Assembly (NCBI RefSeq): GCF_013401515.1
Contig: NZ_CP058529.1
Coordinates: forward strand, 558,001-622,000
Reading direction: 5' to 3'
Source of the DNA: Halorarum halophilum
GTDB lineage: Archaea > Halobacteriota > Halobacteria > Halobacteriales > Haloferacaceae
Length of the DNA stretch: 64,000 bases
In this document: in pieces, positions 63,175 to 64,000 of the stretch
Position numbering within the stretch: the stretch's first letter is position 1
How the letters are laid out: each line of letters begins with the position of its first letter
Program-made: the position numbers and the translations under genes
Notes under the pieces: model-generated
What the model was told of the DNA's origin: nothing
The model's input: only the letters and a program-made list of their open reading frames with translations
The model's database searches: none

Positions 63175-63182
63175 TATTTAAA
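63175..63182 (-). promoter_or_regulatory. TATA box of the DUF7127-CDC48 operon
   Basis: TTTAAATA read on the minus strand, centred about 37 bases before the start codon at 63142, the best TATA match in this part of the window. The leader would be about 10 bases. Confidence 0.6.
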
Positions 63183-63296
63183 TCTTCCGTCGGCGAACCG
63201 CGGTACGACGGTGGTTATCGCACAATTGCGGTCGTGTTGCGGTTCATCCCGGCCCGCCCCCTGTCATTTTATCACACAGCCACGACGAGTACAGAC

Positions 63297-64000
63297 ATGG
63301 AGCGAATCGCGCACCACGGTCGCGAGACTGCCTACCGTGTTTCCGACAGAGGAGGTGACGGGCCGGGACTGCTGTGTATCCACGGGAGCGGGGGTTCCGC
63401 GGGGGCGTGGAAGTCCCAGTCTCGACTCGCCGACAGGGCACCGATTGTCGCGCTTGACCTCAGCGGCCACGGCGAGAGCGAGGACGTCGCCTCGTCGGCA
63501 GGTCCCGACGCCCTGGAAGCGTACGTCGAGGACGTCGTCGCGGTCGCCGAGGAGACGGACGCGAGCATCCTCGTCGGTAACTCGCTGGGCGGTGCCGTGG
63601 CGATGTGGACCGCCCTCGAACGTGGTCTCCCTCTCGACGGGCTCGTGCTCACCGGGACCGGCGCGAAACTCGCAGTTCTCGACGACCTGTTGGCGTGGCT
63701 CGGGGACGACTTCGACCGGGCGATCGAGTTCCTCCACGCACCCGACAGGTTGTTCCACGATCCCGACGAGCAGTCCCTCGAACTCTCGAAGGGGGCGATG
63801 CGGCAGGCCGGGCGCGCCGTCACGGAACGCGACTTCCGTACCTGCCACGCGTTCGACGTCCGCGACAGGCTCGGGGAACTCGACGTCCCCGCGCTAGCCG
63901 TCGTCGGCGAGCACGACAAGATGACACCACTGCGGTACCACGAGTTCCTGGCCGACAACATGCCCGATTGCGACATAGCCGTCGTCGAGGACGCCGCCCA
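63297..64000 (+). CDS. alpha/beta hydrolase, 3' end outside window
   Basis: At least 234 residues from ATG 63297, cut off by the window end. LLCIHGSGGSAGAWKSQSRL (oxyanion HGxGG), then IVALDLSGHGESEDV, the nucleophile elbow LVGNSLGGAVAMW (GNSLGG with Ser) and the acid strand ALAVVGEHDKMTPLRYHEFL. The final His should lie a few codons beyond the end. Broad esterase/peroxidase-like family; substrate unknown. Divergent from the DUF7127-CDC48 operon. Confidence 0.88.
   Translation, partial: MERIAHHGRETAYRVSDRGGDGPGLLCIHGSGGSAGAWKSQSRLADRAPIVALDLSGHGESEDVASSAGPDALEAYVEDVVAVAEETDASILVGNSLGGAVAMWTALERGLPLDGLVLTGTGAKLAVLDDLLAWLGDDFDRAIEFLHAPDRLFHDPDEQSLELSKGAMRQAGRAVTERDFRTCHAFDVRDRLGELDVPALAVVGEHDKMTPLRYHEFLADNMPDCDIAVVEDAA

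Overview
This 64 kb window comes from a halophilic archaeon (class Halobacteria). The evidence is a strongly acidic proteome, high GC with C/G at third codon positions, archaeal ribosomal proteins (S17e, S28e, L7Ae, L21e, L24e), Rpo4, CDC48, TmcA, coenzyme F420 biosynthesis (cofD), HalOD1 and bat-type HTH_10 signalling proteins, TATA/leaderless promoters, and many 4-bp ATGA or GTGA gene overlaps. I cannot name the genus.

Bases 1-15360 form an accessory island. It has lower GC and sparse coding, and holds small regulators, Cys-rich miniproteins and gene wrecks. From left to right it holds a bat-type regulator; two tandem copies of a HalOD1 / zinc-ribbon / DUF7344-like cassette (the second decayed); a TrmB regulator; a third HalOD1; a methyltransferase; a PadR remnant; two zinc-ribbon miniproteins; a divergent regulator/target pair with palindromic operator candidates; a membrane-anchored ImmA/IrrE-like protease; a copper-type block (DUF302, Tat multicopper oxidase, 44-aa protein, SHOCT protein); a saccharopine dehydrogenase lacking its 5' end; and plasmid-like small ORFs. 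It ends at a full DUF309 gene that meets, tail to tail, a truncated DUF309 gene in the core-type DNA.

Bases 15367-64000 are dense core chromosome. Region by region: tRNA-Leu(CAA) and small membrane proteins (16-17 kb); inositol-monophosphatase-like protein, Lrp regulator, two HD-domain paralogues, response regulator and amidohydrolase (18-24 kb); an information-processing run L21e, Rpo4, DUF655, RsmA, MscS channel and HemK2-like methyltransferase (24.2-28.5 kb); a split MetE pair (28.5-30.6 kb); ribose-1,5-bisphosphate isomerase plus PfkB kinase (30.7-32.6 kb); biotin-dependent acyl-CoA carboxylase pccB-pccX-pccA (32.7-36.5 kb); DUF63 and S17e; a cofactor-type cluster cofD - Dus-like - CitG-like - DUF447 (38.8-42.1 kb, minus); L7Ae-S28e-L24e-Ndk (42.5-43.8 kb, minus); cyclase and HTH-GNAT genes; an electron-transfer-flavoprotein module fixA-fixB-fixCX plus a 7Fe-type ferredoxin (45.8-51 kb, minus); TmcA; DUF456; amidase; BKACE-type enzyme and MaoC hydratase; MoaA divergent from an Mrp ATPase; and CDC48 with an overlapping Hsp20-like gene. 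An alpha/beta hydrolase runs off the right end.

No CRISPR array, rRNA, complete insertion sequence or integrase is visible. The most distinctive signals are the repeated sensory cassette, the Cu-block palindromes placed on start codons, the two breakpoint junctions (11241/11242 and 15351/15367), the MetE pair in which one member lacks the zinc ligands, and the cofD-linked CitG/Dus/DUF447 cluster.
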